64,000 bases of DNA from Gyromitra esculenta (Eukaryota; Ascomycota; Pezizomycetes; Pezizales; Discinaceae). This document shows positions 1 through 15,904 of this stretch, piece after piece. The DNA lies in contig JBCAML010000005.1 of assembly GCA_038503075.1 (NCBI GenBank), positions 682,001 through 746,000 of the forward strand, given 5' to 3'. Position 1 is the first letter of the stretch; the number at the start of each line of letters is the position of its first letter. The notes under the pieces are model-generated. The model was not told where the DNA came from, did not search any database, and worked only from the letters and a program-made list of their open reading frames with translations. The translations under genes and the position numbers were made by a program.

Positions 1-301
1 CTACATCTTCCAAGAACGGCTTCACACGATCATAAATCCTTTTTGCAGCGACTACATCATCCTTCATTATCCGTTCACAATCCCGAAAACTCGTATTCAG
101 TGCTGCAGCCTTCCAGTCAGAGTCCGCGAGACCGATGAGATCAGCGCATTCAGAGGCAGTGAAACAGTCGTCAATGATGAGCGCATAATAGTTACTGTAG
201 TGAGGAGCCAGGGACGTTGTCGAGAAATCGACAACGGTCGCAGTGGGAACAGATTGGAGGCTCCCGGAAGACATTTGGAAGTCAAGGTTCTCGTAAAACA
301 T
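1..301 (-). CDS. 2OG-Fe(II) oxygenase / prolyl 4-hydroxylase-like protein, 5' part only
   Basis: The minus strand has an open frame from an ATG at 301 to the window edge, giving the first 100 residues. The N-terminus reads MFYENLDFQMSSGSLQSV, followed by a segment with YYALIIDDCFTASECADLI and then RIYDRVKPFLEDV. An 'aliiDdfls..EC..LI.la' start is typical of fungal proteins related to the prolyl 4-hydroxylase alpha subunit, which hydroxylate substrates with 2-oxoglutarate, Fe(II) and oxygen. The catalytic HxD...H core would lie beyond the edge and is not visible, so activity cannot be judged. A second in-frame Met at residue 10 is an alternative start. The gene is divergent from the arylamine acetyltransferase at 1226. 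The family call comes from the N-terminal pattern only. Confidence 0.65.
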   Translation of the reverse strand, partial: MFYENLDFQMSSGSLQSVPTATVVDFSTTSLAPHYSNYYALIIDDCFTASECADLIGLADSDWKAAALNTSFRDCERIMKDDVVAAKRIYDRVKPFLEDV

Positions 302-1225
302 GGCGGACTCTGACTGTGGGTAGGTAGACCTTTTAACCTTTTTTTTTTTTCGAAGAGTGCGATGACGTTTGCGCGAGCATTGGAATGCGGCGATGTTGGC
401 GTTTTGACTCAACGTATCACGAAACTGCAGGGCTGAGGGTTTAGGGAAGCCGCCAATGGAATGTTACTGGGATTGGGGAAATCTTTAGAGCAACAATGCC
501 ATGGGCAAGGATGAGAAATTGAGATAGTCATCACTAAGCCCTTACCCGGTGAGTATGCTATATTTCAGGAAGGAGAATTCGCGGAGAGGCTATATCCAGC
601 ATTGAAGGTCATGGTTTCTCACTCGGACGAATGGTTTCTGGGGCGAATGGTTTCTAGGTCGCAACAACCTACTTCAGTGTTGTTAGCCACGAAACCCGCA
701 TCCTAGTTTGGGAAACACTTGGCTGCGCGGGTCTCGGTAACGGAGCCTCTCTGCATATTGCCTTCAATAGCTCAATGTTCAGTTGATCACGAAGATGTCA
801 AATGCTCGGGATGCAATGCGAGCCTCGCTCGATGCATGCACGCTGTGCTTCATACCGTTGCACGTCAACACCATAACCCGCAGCCGTTATCCTATCCTAT
901 CCCGGGCAATAAAAAACATCTGCAACCAGTTCGGATACACGATAACTCGACCGGGTTAGTCCCAGTCCCTGCAGCTTGCCAAGCCCTACTCGTATTCGTG
1001 GGCTAGGTGGGGCAGGGCTGCGCCTGGCACACGGCGGATCGGTAACGCAAAATATAGTCGAGTATCGTTAGATGAGAAAGCAAATGTATGTTTGATGAAA
1101 CATCCACCAGAAACCGCTAGGCTATAGTAGTAGCTATTACTCTATAAATTGTGCAGAGTTGGGCCAGAGAGACACACATCCTCAAGACTAACTACAGAAT
1201 CGTCGTCCTTAAGAAAATTCGCAAA
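302..1225. other. Divergent intergenic region
   Basis: This spacer separates the oxygenase (minus) from the acetyltransferase (plus) and should hold both promoters. A poly-T run lies near 340-350. The short open frame at 719-1006 lacks an ATG start and any recognisable motif. No RNA gene or repeat was identified. Confidence 0.6.
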
Positions 1226-2385
1226 ATGGATGGCACTCTGACTCCTTTCCCTCCAACGGTCTACACTGAGTCACAACTTCACCGTTACCTAGAACGCATC
1301 CACTATCCGAACCCAGATGTCTTACCTCCGCCAACTCTTGCCACACTACAGAAGTTGATAACCTATCATCTCGCGAGTGTTCCGTTTGAGAATCTGGTAA
1401 TTCACTACTCGTCGCATCACAGTGTATCTCTCGACCCGCAACACTTGTATCGCAAGATTGTAGAGCGAGGCCATGGCGGGTATTGTATGGAGAATACTGG
1501 ATGCTTCAGCGTTGTCTTGAGAAGTTTGGGATTCGATCTCTGGACAATTGGAGGAAAGGTATCGAATACGACTGATACCAACGGGGTTGATCGAAGCGGA
1601 AAGTACCTGGGGTGGTAAGTTCATTATACTACACGAATATAACTGTTGTCGGATCAAATATTGAGAATCATAGGAACCACATGGTCTGTATAGTTACGAT
1701 AGATGGGCAGGATTATCATGTAGACGTTGGTTTTGGAAAGTATGATTTTTATCGTTATCATCATTGTTTTTTGGCTTTTATAAGTGATCTAAAGCTACTC
1801 TTCAACAGCTCAAATTATTTGTCTGGTTACTGATTCATATATCTTACTAACAGTGGTGTGATATCGGCTATTCCACTGATCCACGGAGTAATCGTCCCTG
1901 GAACAGGCTCTCAGCAGTTCCGTCTTCTACACCAGCCTCTCAAACATCAAACAAACCGTTCTCTCCCGTTTTGGGTGCTTCAGTTCAAAGATACATCGGC
2001 GGACCCCTGGTTAGACGTCTACGCGTTTTGCACCACCGTCGAGTTTTCACGAGAAGATTACGAGATTATGTCTTACTTCACTAGCACAATAGATAGCATC
2101 ATCTTTACGCAGATGATTATTTGCGTTCGGGCGATTCTAAGTTCAGAACTGAGTGAGGAAGAATTGACCAGTATAGGTGAAAAGGTGGATAGCGATGTTA
2201 GGATTGTGGGCAGAATGTTATTGACGAAGAGGGACATGAAAAAGAGGGTTGGGGACAAAGTTGAGAAATTGCAGGTTTTTGAAACCGAGAAGCAGAGGGT
2301 TCAAGGGTTTAAGAAATATTTTGGAATCGAGTTAATTGAAGAGGAGCAACTCGGGATCAAAGGGAGAGTAACAGAAATTATATAG
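1226..2385 (+). CDS. Arylamine N-acetyltransferase (NAT family)
   Basis: Three exons join in frame: 1226-1614, 1674-1739 and 1854-2385 (328 residues). Introns are GTAAGT...TAG and GTATGA...CAG. The family's Cys-His-Asp triad is visible as Cys87 in RGHGGYCMEN, His132 in WNHMVCIV (across intron 1) and Asp147 in YHVDVGFGN. The His-Asp spacing of 15 matches known NATs. These enzymes transfer an acetyl group, or malonyl in some fungi, from CoA to arylamines, and in Fusarium relatives they detoxify plant benzoxazolinone products. The start is the ATG at 1226 in a favourable AAAATGG context; the frame upstream has no ATG. The C-terminal third is basic and poorly recognisable, as is usual for fungal NATs. 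Substrate cannot be inferred. Confidence 0.9.
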
Positions 2386-3936
2386 CAAAGATGCCCGGAT
2401 GATAGATTTAGTGTCTTTTTTTTTTAAAAAAAAAAAGGCAGTGGTTCCTTTGATTATAACAGGTGGTTTTTTTTTTTTTTGGAGGTTGTGATCGTAAAGG
2501 GCGGAATGAATTCACGGTAAACTACAAAAAGTTTGAATGATAAAAAAGAGAGTATGCTATTCACACTGAGTCCATGCTCGCTCGTTCCTGGTTCCAAGGC
2601 AAGAGTTTCCAAATTCTTCAACTTAGAAGACCTTCTTTTCAAGCTATCACGCAAAATACAGAAGTTAGTATAGTATACAAGATTAGGAGATATTTCCTAT
2701 CAACGGGAGATAGAAAGTACCTTCCACCCAGAGTTCAGTTCAAACCCAGGAGGAGCGACAGGGCTATCAGATTGGCCTCGTAGGGTACCAGTCAGGCGTC
2801 GATCACGTTCAAACACTAGATCAAGGGTCAGTATCATAAATACTCCAGTCTGAATAACTCTCCACTGGCAGGCTGAGAAAGCATAAAAAGTCATTCTTAC
2901 TTTGCTGTGAGTTATGGAATAGATACATCAGCCAAAATCGTCTCGTATACTAGAGCAATGGCTTTCTTACATGGTCCCACTTATCCAAGCTCCACCTATG
3001 CCTTTTACCCTCGTTGCGATATTTTCGTACGGCTGACAACCCCTATCCGGAACTTCTACTTAAAACTCTCGATCGTAATAACTAAATTCGAGCAAAGACA
3101 TATACTGACCAAACCAGTAGCGCCGAACATCTAATTAATCATGGGGGGCATTTTGTCAGCAATTTTCGGACGAGCTAGAAGTAAAATAGAAAACGCTGTA
3201 ACTCACGCCTAACATAATGCCGTACGGCAAAAAGGCTTCAAACGGAATAGCCATGATGTTTAATTTTGGCGTAGAAACGTGTCTGTCGCGAATTTCAAGC
3301 GTCCTGTCACTATAGACGACGTCGGACTGCACATGTGGTGGGGCATGGGGACGTGCTCACTCCTACGCATCGCAAGCGGCTCTACAGTCACGTATATCTG
3401 CCCAAAGCGGCAATAGCGTCTTGTGTCACCTAAAGGCAGCACCGCGACTCCCCCAACTGCACCGAGACGCCTTTTCGCAGGGGGTCAACACGTCTTCCTA
3501 TTCTGCTGCCATCTGCAACTCGCCGTCACCTTTGCTACGCGTTTTCCAATCGCCTGTTTCTACAGAACTGCTTCAGCTTCGCGTTGGCACTGGTGTTCCT
3601 GCGCCGCGAATTCAAGGCGTTGGCAAACCGGTTACAGACAGATCACCTCCTGGCTTTCTCAGTAACTAGCATACTCATCTACTTTCAGTATCAGCAAGGG
3701 TGCCAGAAGAACGGATGAGCACATGAGCTAAAATTTGGTGGGCATATACGTTGTACAGCGATACCCAAGTTTTGGTAGAGGACGTCTCTGTGGCAACAAC
3801 TCACGAGTTTTGTGGGTCTTGACTTCGGAAGGTCGTCAGAAGAAGTATTGCGAATTTGACGCATAAAGTTGCCGCATTGTTTTCCCTTCCTGTTCGGGCG
3901 TTGACGCTCCTCACCTCCGGTCCCGATTCCGGTGTT
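2386..3936. other. Gene-poor spacer
   Basis: Immediately 3' of the acetyltransferase is a T11/A12 palindromic tract (about 2418-2440), possibly part of its 3' end, and another T run near 2467-2480. Two overlapping open frames at 3421-3669 have no recognisable domain and no good start. No tRNA, transposon terminus or conserved protein was found. Confidence 0.55.
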
Positions 3937-7437
<3,501 letters not shown>

Positions 7438-10400
7438 TGTCGTGCGGTGATGTTCGATTCATTGTCACCTCTCAACCACGGGAAATGTGGTTTCTCCTTT
7501 TATCCTTCTATTGGTCATGGGGGGTTTTCTTTTAATATGTTTTACTATCAGCTTTCTCTCACTTTTATGTAATTAGGGTTGTATGCTTTATGGATGATTG
7601 GCGAGTATGGGAGGGAACGGGACTTGGGTGAAATGGGCGTTTGAAAAATTCCAACCTTTTTATTTATTTTAACCACTGCTAGTTTATCCCCCCTCTTCTT
7701 CTCCGTTACTATACTAGTTATTATCTTCTGCCTCGTAGGGTCCGCTGGTTGGTTGGCTTTAGCTTCCTGCGGGAGAGATCACCGAGTTATCATCCACTAC
7801 CTGCACGCCTTCGGCTCAGGATTCCCCGGGTATATAGTATTGGTTATGTATGTGTTTGGGACATGCTTCATGTTTTTTTTCTCCTGCCCTCGCTTGGTAA
7901 CTGATAGATAGCAGTTTACTCAAGCGAAGCTTAAGGGTTTGGGGAAGGGGCCCTGTTCGCTTCGCTGGCGTCAGCCGTTGCAGTCCCGTTTCCTAGAAGA
8001 GACAGAGCACGCACGGCCCGTCACGCACGCGTCTCCGTCGAAAATGTTCTGGACTCCCTTTCAGTGGCTTCTTCTTTAATTTTGCTTTTGCCTTTATTTT
8101 GACAGCTACCGGGGGCGCATATGGCACACTTCCCGTTTTATGTAGGTACGCTACCTCTTTCGTCTCCTGTCATCGACTTCGGCCCTTTCTTCAACACTTC
8201 GTCTATCACAGCAGAAAGGAGAGAAACAAAAGACGTGAGAGGAGGGCACCTGACAAGGCGCTTAGGCCTGGCGACAAGGTATACCTCTCGGATTAAGGGA
8301 AATGGCATGACTCTTGCAGCAGCTCCCGAAGCCCGGAGAAGTTAAAGGGTGGAGATTTCGAACACTATAACAGACTGTAAAGGGGATGGAAAAAGTAATT
8401 CGGATTTTAATAACTAGAGAAGAAAAAGAAATACATGTCGTAAATATCCGCTTTTGTCCTTCTTACCAATATGTGTGATATTATGCTCCACGTACTTGCC
8501 ACTACAGACTCCGTGGATCCGGCACTTGCATTGGTAGCTATTCCCAAGGCTTCATCTAGCCCACTCCTGGGAACCGGTCATGTCTAGATCTCGTTTCCCC
8601 CCCTCATTTGTCCGATATGTCTATGGTCAGGATGATAATCTAACCAATGTCTCCGTAAACACGGAATCACAACCTCAAATTGGATGTATCCGTAGGCTCA
8701 ATGGAAAATTGGGGGGGTTGGCCTCGAATCAGCGTACAGTTACATCATGAGGATATATCATGTCAATTTATATATCGGCACTGCGGAAGCAGATGTGAAG
8801 CAGATGTCTTAAAAAAAATATATCACCAATAGACAGGAGTCAAAAATATTAGGAATCTGTGGGCTGAAAGCACCAGGTTAGAAAGCAGATAGTAAGCATG
8901 TGCTGGTTATTAATCGTGCTTGCCAGATAAAGTATGTATTGACAAGGATGATGGGTTGACCACTAGATGGAAGATCTAAACGGCCAAAAAAAGCATCAAA
9001 AGTAATTACACTTTCTTAAATCCCTTAGGTTACCAAGGGTGCACAGAACCTGGATAGGAATGGCATTTTAATTCCACATACATTGCTCAGAAGAGGTTTC
9101 AGTGCAGGTCTCAGGTCAAGGCACGTTAGCTCCCGAAAGGTACCTACATGTGGTACTGTTACAGCTAGGTAAACCACCTATTTTGGACCAAAGTCTAATT
9201 TGTTGGTTTTGTAACCCCCACACAACGCAGGCCAAGAAATTTTCGAAAATACGATTGAATATCCATGTAACATGGGGAGAGTACCGCCACTAGGGTATTG
9301 ATCTTGGGGGATTTAAAAGATGATGTATTACTGAAACTAGAATGTAACGGGTAATAACGGAATGTAAGTCAACAAATAAACGCGGAAGCCAGATAATAAG
9401 AATAAAAAACAAAAAAACAAAAAGACTCAATGGTGACAGACCCCAAAATGGAAGCAACAAAGGGTAGCAAATATGCAGATATGAAGGTAAGATCAAGCAT
9501 GTAAGGCTATCTAGTACTCTATTCCCAGTGTCGATATCGGTAAGGCAAGGATATAAGCTACGAACCAGAGTAGGGCGGGTCGCTTGAGCTCGGTTCCTTT
9601 AGACTCCCTTCCTGTCCAACCATGGATTGGAACCAGCGGTAATCCGGTTTTCATTCTTATGCGCTCGGACGTTCCGTTACCCTAACCGACTCAACCAGCT
9701 GCCTGTTCTTGACTAAAATTCCGAATCAGTCATTAACCTGGTCCTTGCATTGACCTGCGAACTTTTCTTTTTAGATGGACCGGCGAATACGAATTCGGTG
9801 GCTAAAAGTCCGGAAAACCAGTGAGGAGGCGTTCTCGGTAGCATTGTGTAGAGAGAAACTTGTATGGGCAACGTTTGCTTGACGGACGATCGAACACCCT
9901 CCCGAAAAGCCCTTAGTGGCCGGTACCCCGATGCTCCACACCACCATCATGCCCTGTCACACGGTGCACGGGCACCACTGCAGCTTGCTCACCCAGGAGT
10001 AGACTTGCGATTGCCCACGGCATAGCCTTGTCACATTTGCCACGGAAAATCGACAAAAATCGATGGACAGCAGGATAGATAAATAAATAAAAAGTTGGTC
10101 GAGGCACTTTCGGCTCTGTCAGCGCCGGAAAATAAAAGGCTTTGCTACGCACGGGTGTTGTTACCGGTATTTCGTGCATCATTTGAGATTTTCCTAGTCA
10201 TATAGTGTGTATATATATCGCCACTTTGGCTTGATGTAGAGAATGCTGGAGAACAAAATAGATAAGAGGATAAACGCTAAGGATAGTGAGCGAGTGTTTT
10301 ATAACAGTAAAGGCAACTTTAAGCATTTAAAACCCACTTGAAGCATTTTATAAACAGGTAACCCGTTTACCTACCGTTTTGCCCGTCCCGTCTCCTCTGA

Positions 10401-12090
10401 TCATCAATCGGGTGGGTTGGGTGTCGGATGGGATATATCAGGCTCAATTATGTTAGTCCAATATATTTGTTTCGATCCTGACTAGGCTGCGAAGAAAGCG
10501 GACCGTTGGTAGGTTTTCGGTTATAGCCCCATCGTTGGTCGTGATGCCGACTTGGTCGTGGGTCCAGAACAAAGTCAAGGGACCTCCCATATGATACCAA
10601 ATTCTGAAGTCCACCGGCTTCTAATTGGTTACACTTGCGGGAAAGGCTTGCTGTTTTTGCTGAACCCAGTATCACTCCTCATAGAATTTCCCTCCTCTTG
10701 TATCTAGATAATCCTCTCCCCTCCAAAGGATAGATTCGCCTTTGCAGCCAGCCAAGTGCTTATTCGCTAATGTTGACGCTACGATGAACAAAAATTCCCC
10801 GTGGCATACGCTCCTTGTAACCTGAGCTTGCAAGATGTGGGGTGTCGCCAGGAAAGCACATTGTCGGTTCAAGTTAGGCACCAACTACATAATCTATCAG
10901 TCAACGTCGTCGTTGAGAAAATAAACACATGGACGAGACTTTGCCATCCCCAGATAAAAAGACAATATTATACAGCACCAGGGGTAATTACCCAGGAAAT
11001 TGGTCGTACCACGGCAGCGCAAGTCCGGGTACAGGAATGCTCATCCTCGATCGCACCTGCTGTCCAGTGTTCTTGTCTGTTCCACGACGAATATTCTGTC
11101 TTTTTGGGAGGTGAGATTTACCTTTTCTATTGGCGCATGGACCCACCAGCAAGCGAGAAAAGCAATATGACAACAAGGTGGTTGAATGACCCTAACAGAG
11201 AGCGAGCATGGCGCTGCCGTGCGCAACGGTTCCAACGTCTCAAAAACGTGATGTTGATCCAGAATTACAGGTCAAAGGTCCGCGTATCGGCGTATCCGGA
11301 CTCATGAATTCGATATCTGTTTTTCTTTCTTTCTTCTTCCCTTTCCTTTTCCATTCGCCCTTCTGCTCTGTGGGTTTGGAACATGACAAACGAATGGCAA
11401 GTTCGAGGATTCACATGGCCATATTTTAGAAACACGCATACGCATGAGATAAACAGGCTCTTGCGGGCCAGGGTTGATGATTCTCACGCATAGCGTACCG
11501 GAGCTTTAGCCGCGATCAGACAGACTACCTGGTTCAGAGGGACCGACGGGTTGCGCAAGCGGGACGTGGTAGCGTTTTTGTGCGCCAGCAACCTCGACCG
11601 AGGAATCGACGCTGCTTGTCTGATTGCCGGCACATGCTTGAGGCATGCCGGGTCATATCAACAAGAAGACTCCACAACCCCCTCCAAAAATACAGCAAAG
11701 CAGAAGGCGACGAAAAAAAAAGAAAAGAAACAAAAAGAGGAAAGCGAAAAAATAAAGAAAAGGAGGGCAGAAAAAGAAAGCTAATGCTAAATTGGGCTTT
11801 TTATTCCTTACCGTCATCGGTTGCCTGCGGGTGTCTATTGAGTGCTATGGAGACGAAGGGATTGCCTTTCGCCTCTTCAGTTACGTACGTACATGTAGTC
11901 TTGGTTCATTATTTTTAATTTTTACTATTTGGCGGCTACATATCATATGTCTAGGTCCACACAACACTTGTAGCTACCATCTTCCTCTCCCTTCGCTTCC
12001 CATGAATGAAACATTTTAGGGTGATCTAGATTTACTTGTAACCCGTCTCGCTCCCACCCGTTCGGTTCTCACCTCGTCTTTGCCCCCTTT
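7438..12090. other. Gene-poor spacer downstream of SAS3
   Basis: About 4.6 kb without a supportable gene. The first few hundred bases are probably the SAS3 3' UTR. Later open frames (for example 8099-8345, 9913-10182 minus, 10801-11307) are short and lack motifs and good starts. A purine/A-rich stretch lies at about 11700-11780. One TACATGTA palindrome is at 11890-11897. No transposon ends or RNA genes were recognised. Confidence 0.55.
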
Positions 12091-14030
12091 GCGTTGTGCT
12101 GGCATGTTGGCTCTCTCGATCTCCACACTTTCATCATCCATCTCCATCGTCCATCCCCACTCTTCGCGACGGTAAGTAAAGTTGCATCTAACACTCCTCT
12201 ACCTACCTCCTACTCTTCGTCTTCCTTTACCTCCACCCCCCCCCTCTCCAACCCCCTCTTGCCCCCTCCCCCGGATGCATGCCCGACTATCATCTCTCCC
12301 CAGCCGCCGCCTAGTGCTGCCCTCTCCTCTTATTTCGTCACCCGAGACACTGTGCGCTGCCTTTCTCGAAGCTCGGGGTCCACAAGGTCTGGCCAGACTG
12401 GGTCCCCAACCGTCAATCTGTCAAGTCCCAGTTTGGCGCCGTGTCTTGCTTTGTTGACCCTTCTCGTCCAAATCTGCAAGCCGTTATACGGAAATATCCC
12501 ATCCACACGTCGTCCAGAGATCCCCTCTCCCCGTTCATCCCTCCCAGCCAGCCCCTCCCCACCCTTCCCTCCCATCTCCATTGTCTTGATTCCTCCGTGC
12601 GCATGTGCATCCTGCAGCGCTCCGAATAAAAAAAAAAGAGTTCGAGTGAGCGTATTTAATTTTAATTGAGCCAAGTTAAATAAGTATTGGCGTTGACAAC
12701 TTTCTCTCTCTCTCTCTCTCTCTCTCTTTTGACTGTTTGCATACCAACTCGCAACCATCAAGCAAACTGGGGAAAGGTGCAGGATCTTGAGAGCTAGAGA
12801 CAGACGCAGTGGCAGAAAGGGAGACGAAAGCTAGACAGCCGCCCCGTAATCACATCATCACCATCATCCAGTGAACACCGATCAACTAGTCAATCTCTTT
12901 TTCCCGTCAAGTCAGATCCCCAAGCAAACCTGCAAACAATCCCCCAGCCTGCTCAGGTCCGGGCTTCAACCGTCGCTACCCTACCACCTTCCTCCCTTTC
13001 TTCGGGCCACCTTCTACTTTACGTACATAATAGCATCCTACCTATCTCTTCCGGCCACTTTCTCCTTTCATTCACACGCTCGCATCTTTTTCTCTCTTGC
13101 TAGCCCTGTCTTTTGCTGCTACAGCAGCTTATATACTCCAAGGTCCCAGACGCAGTTCCGAGGTTACCCCCTCACGCACTATCTGGATTTACGCTTTCGC
13201 CAGTCCCTGGTTGCGCTTACGGCTAAGTTTATCAGCTTCGCTTGGCATCTTTCTGCCAGCATCCACTCGCTTTGTTGCGCCTCATCACAACCACAACTGG
13301 ACGAAACCAACCAACCTAACCACGATATCAATTGTTCACCTAAAGATCGTTTCGAAAAACACATTCAACATCGTATCAAGTCGAGAACGTTGATTTATTT
13401 TGAGAATTTGGCCGATCTGGAGATTTGGAAGGGGGGAATCGCCACAGCAAACACCGTGAGGGGAGGGGAAGAAATTAAAGGCCAGAGGCGGGGCAGATAA
13501 ACGTGTTTTTCTGAAGGGAGAAGGAAGAGAAAAAAAGAGGACTGTCGGGAAAAATAATTCTCGGTAAAAGAAGAAACGACATTCTTCTGTAGCGAAGCTT
13601 CTTACACAATACCCATTCCCTGGTTTCGTCCGTTTTCATATGGCCGAATACTAGAGCCTTTGACTCCTTTTACGACAAAGGTATTTATAGGGGATAGCGC
13701 ACAAGAAGGAATCTTCGCAAATCATCAACACTGTAGCCGCCCAATAAGACGATCTAGTGCTCTGGGCTTCTGTGGGTGTCTTTTATCAGGGTCGCTGGCA
13801 TATAAACCATACCCTATTGTCCAAAAAACCTTCGGATATTGTGAAACATCAAATCACTTCGTACCGCCATCCTAGCGGAGTTTGCTTGGATACACGCCAT
13901 TTTACCGCTCGAAAATAACTGTGGGCTTGGCTCGGAAGCAAGGTTACTTTTAGAGTTTCCTCGAGAACACTAATTTATTTCTAATTGTATTTTGTGGACT
14001 GTACTCGACAAATCATCGAGTGAAGCTTGA
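12091..14030 (+). promoter_or_regulatory. Pyrimidine-rich upstream/leader region of the velvet gene
   Basis: This roughly 1.9 kb stretch is strongly C/T-rich on the plus strand (notably 12100-12600 and 12880-13150). It holds a (TC)n tract at about 12702-12728 and several short open frames, some starting with ATG. The composition resembles the long 5' leaders with upstream ORFs known for fungal developmental regulators. The open frames at 12094-12669 and 12871-13500 are low-complexity Ser/Pro-rich and match nothing recognisable. A leader role is inference; transcription is not shown by sequence alone. Confidence 0.45.
12702..12728. repeat. (TC)n microsatellite
   Basis: About 13 uninterrupted TC units within the pyrimidine-rich region upstream of the velvet gene. 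Confidence 0.9.
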
Positions 14031-15904
14031 ATGAACTCCCACACGTTTGTTGACGCCTCTTCAAGAGTGGGAAGGTTAAGGAGGTAAGGAGATAGTTCAC
14101 TGGTCCTACCCAGCTCAGTTATCCAAGAGTTGACGCTAAATATTGGATCCACAGCGAGGACTATGAATTGCAGATTCGGCAGGGGCCGGAACGTGCTCGC
14201 GTTGCTGGTGTCAAAGAAAAGGGTAAGAATCTCTCTATCTACACCCCATAGACTTAGTTGTAGTGCTGATATTTTTAGACCGCAAACCGGTTGATCCCCC
14301 ACCGATAATCCAACTAAAGATCCGAGATGATTCTGATCCAGCGCAGTATGTTATTATTGATCTCTTGTCCGTTGCGAGCGCTGACGGTGTATAGGAACTA
14401 TCTCCAAAGCCCTTACTACTTCATGTGCACGAATCTCTATAATTCATCACATGACTCACCCTCTCCTATACCGCCACATCAAGCTTTGGCCGGGACTCTG
14501 GTATCCTCCCTTCATCGACTAAAGGATATTGATAATAATGGTACGCCTTTTGCTGGCCGGTTTCCAGGGTTTGGATGAAACTAACATTCGTAGATGGTGG
14601 ATTTTTTGTTTTTGGAGATTTGTCCGTGAAAATTGAGGGAGAATTCCGCCTAAGGTTCAGCCTTTTTGAGATGTTAAAGTAAATATTCTAGTGTTTATCA
14701 TTTGGTGGATATGAATTGGTTAGACTAATTATTCAAGTAGAAATGAGGTGGTTCATATCAAATCAATCACTTCAGAGCCATTCACAGGTTTGTCCTTTTA
14801 TTCTTCTTAAGCTGAATGAACCTGATCTAACCACACCTCATAGTATACGCGGCCAAAAATTTCCCTGGAATGTCCGAGTCTACTTTTCTCTCTCGGTCGT
14901 TTGGAGATCAAGGGGTGCGGCTGCGGATAAGGAAAGAGCCGCGAACGCTATTGTTAGAACAGTTTCCCTATACTCCCGATAGATATATGCTAATGCATTA
15001 TAGAAAACGGCCTCCTCCAGGTTTACGCCCCGAAGATTATCCACCACGACCACCTTACCCTATGCCCCCAGATCAACGACCGCCCCAGCAATACCCACCA
15101 CCACCAGGCAGCTTCAGGACTTCTCCAAGTCATGAATATCCGTCCTCATATAGTGAACCAAAACGGCAGAGAACTGCGCTTAGCCCCCGGGATAATCGCG
15201 GAGAGCCACAGTATGTTCCTCGTCAGCCATATGATCAATACCCCATGTACCCGCCTTCATCCCAACCCCAATATCCAATTTATAATAATTACCCACCGCC
15301 GCAAAATCCATACGCCCCACCGCCGCCGCCTGATTACGGGTATCGTCCACCACCACCGCCGCCCCCACCCCAATCACATCCACACTCACACTCTTCGTCT
15401 ACACCATCGCCCTATCAGTCACCTCGACCGCAGCAATACCCTCTTCAGCGTTCGCCTTTACTTCATAATCAATCCGTTCCGCCAAACCAATATCAATACC
15501 AACCAAGGCCTCCTCCGCAAACACAACTTCAGCATGGCCAACAACCTCCTTCACATTCGCCCCAAATTGGTCCCTCAATTAGGTCACCTATCTCAGCATC
15601 CGGTATTTCTCCCCATTCAAGATCTCAGCAACCAACTCATCCCCAGTCTCATTTGAGCTCGACTGCATCTCCAGCTTCTTCAATGCCCATGGCACCGCCA
15701 CCGGCATCACCTGGCCATCGCCAATCCCAGGCAAATCAAGTCCATCTACCCCCTTTACAACTACCGCCGATGACATCTGGTCCGCAAAACCAATCATTAG
15801 CGGCGCAGCAGCACAATGCCATGCCACCGATGTTGACTCAACAGTCTGGGTATGGTCCTCCAACATCCTTTGATTCTGCTGCTCAGCAGCAGTCGTCCAC
15901 TTAA
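14031..15904 (+). CDS. vosA: Velvet-domain transcription factor, VosA type
   Basis: Seven exons keep frame at every junction: 14031-14083, 14155-14222, 14279-14345, 14395-14540, 14594-14678, 14741-14787 and 14844-15904 (508 residues). The velvet domain occupies about residues 18-175. Landmarks are [82 protein letters not shown] and [18 protein letters not shown]. This pattern fits VosA better than VelB (GSVVSSLYHLKD; PDLSVRTEG) or VelC. Velvet factors are NF-kB-like DNA-binding dimers; VosA acts with VelB in spore maturation and viability. The C-terminal half is Pro/Gln-rich with a basic KRQR segment. The first exon (17 codons) is the least certain: it was chosen because GTAAGG...CAG splicing gives an in-frame ATG. 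Confidence 0.88.

Noticed and set aside
2690..2760. Possible tRNA (AGTTCAAACCC with GTATAGTATA upstream)
   Set aside because: Acceptor and anticodon stems could not be paired.
12094..12669. 191-codon open frame starting with ATG
   Set aside because: Low-complexity Ser/Pro composition caused by the C/T-rich strand. No domain; more likely leader sequence.
12871..13500. 209-codon open frame
   Set aside because: First codon is not ATG, composition follows the pyrimidine bias, and no recognisable domain.
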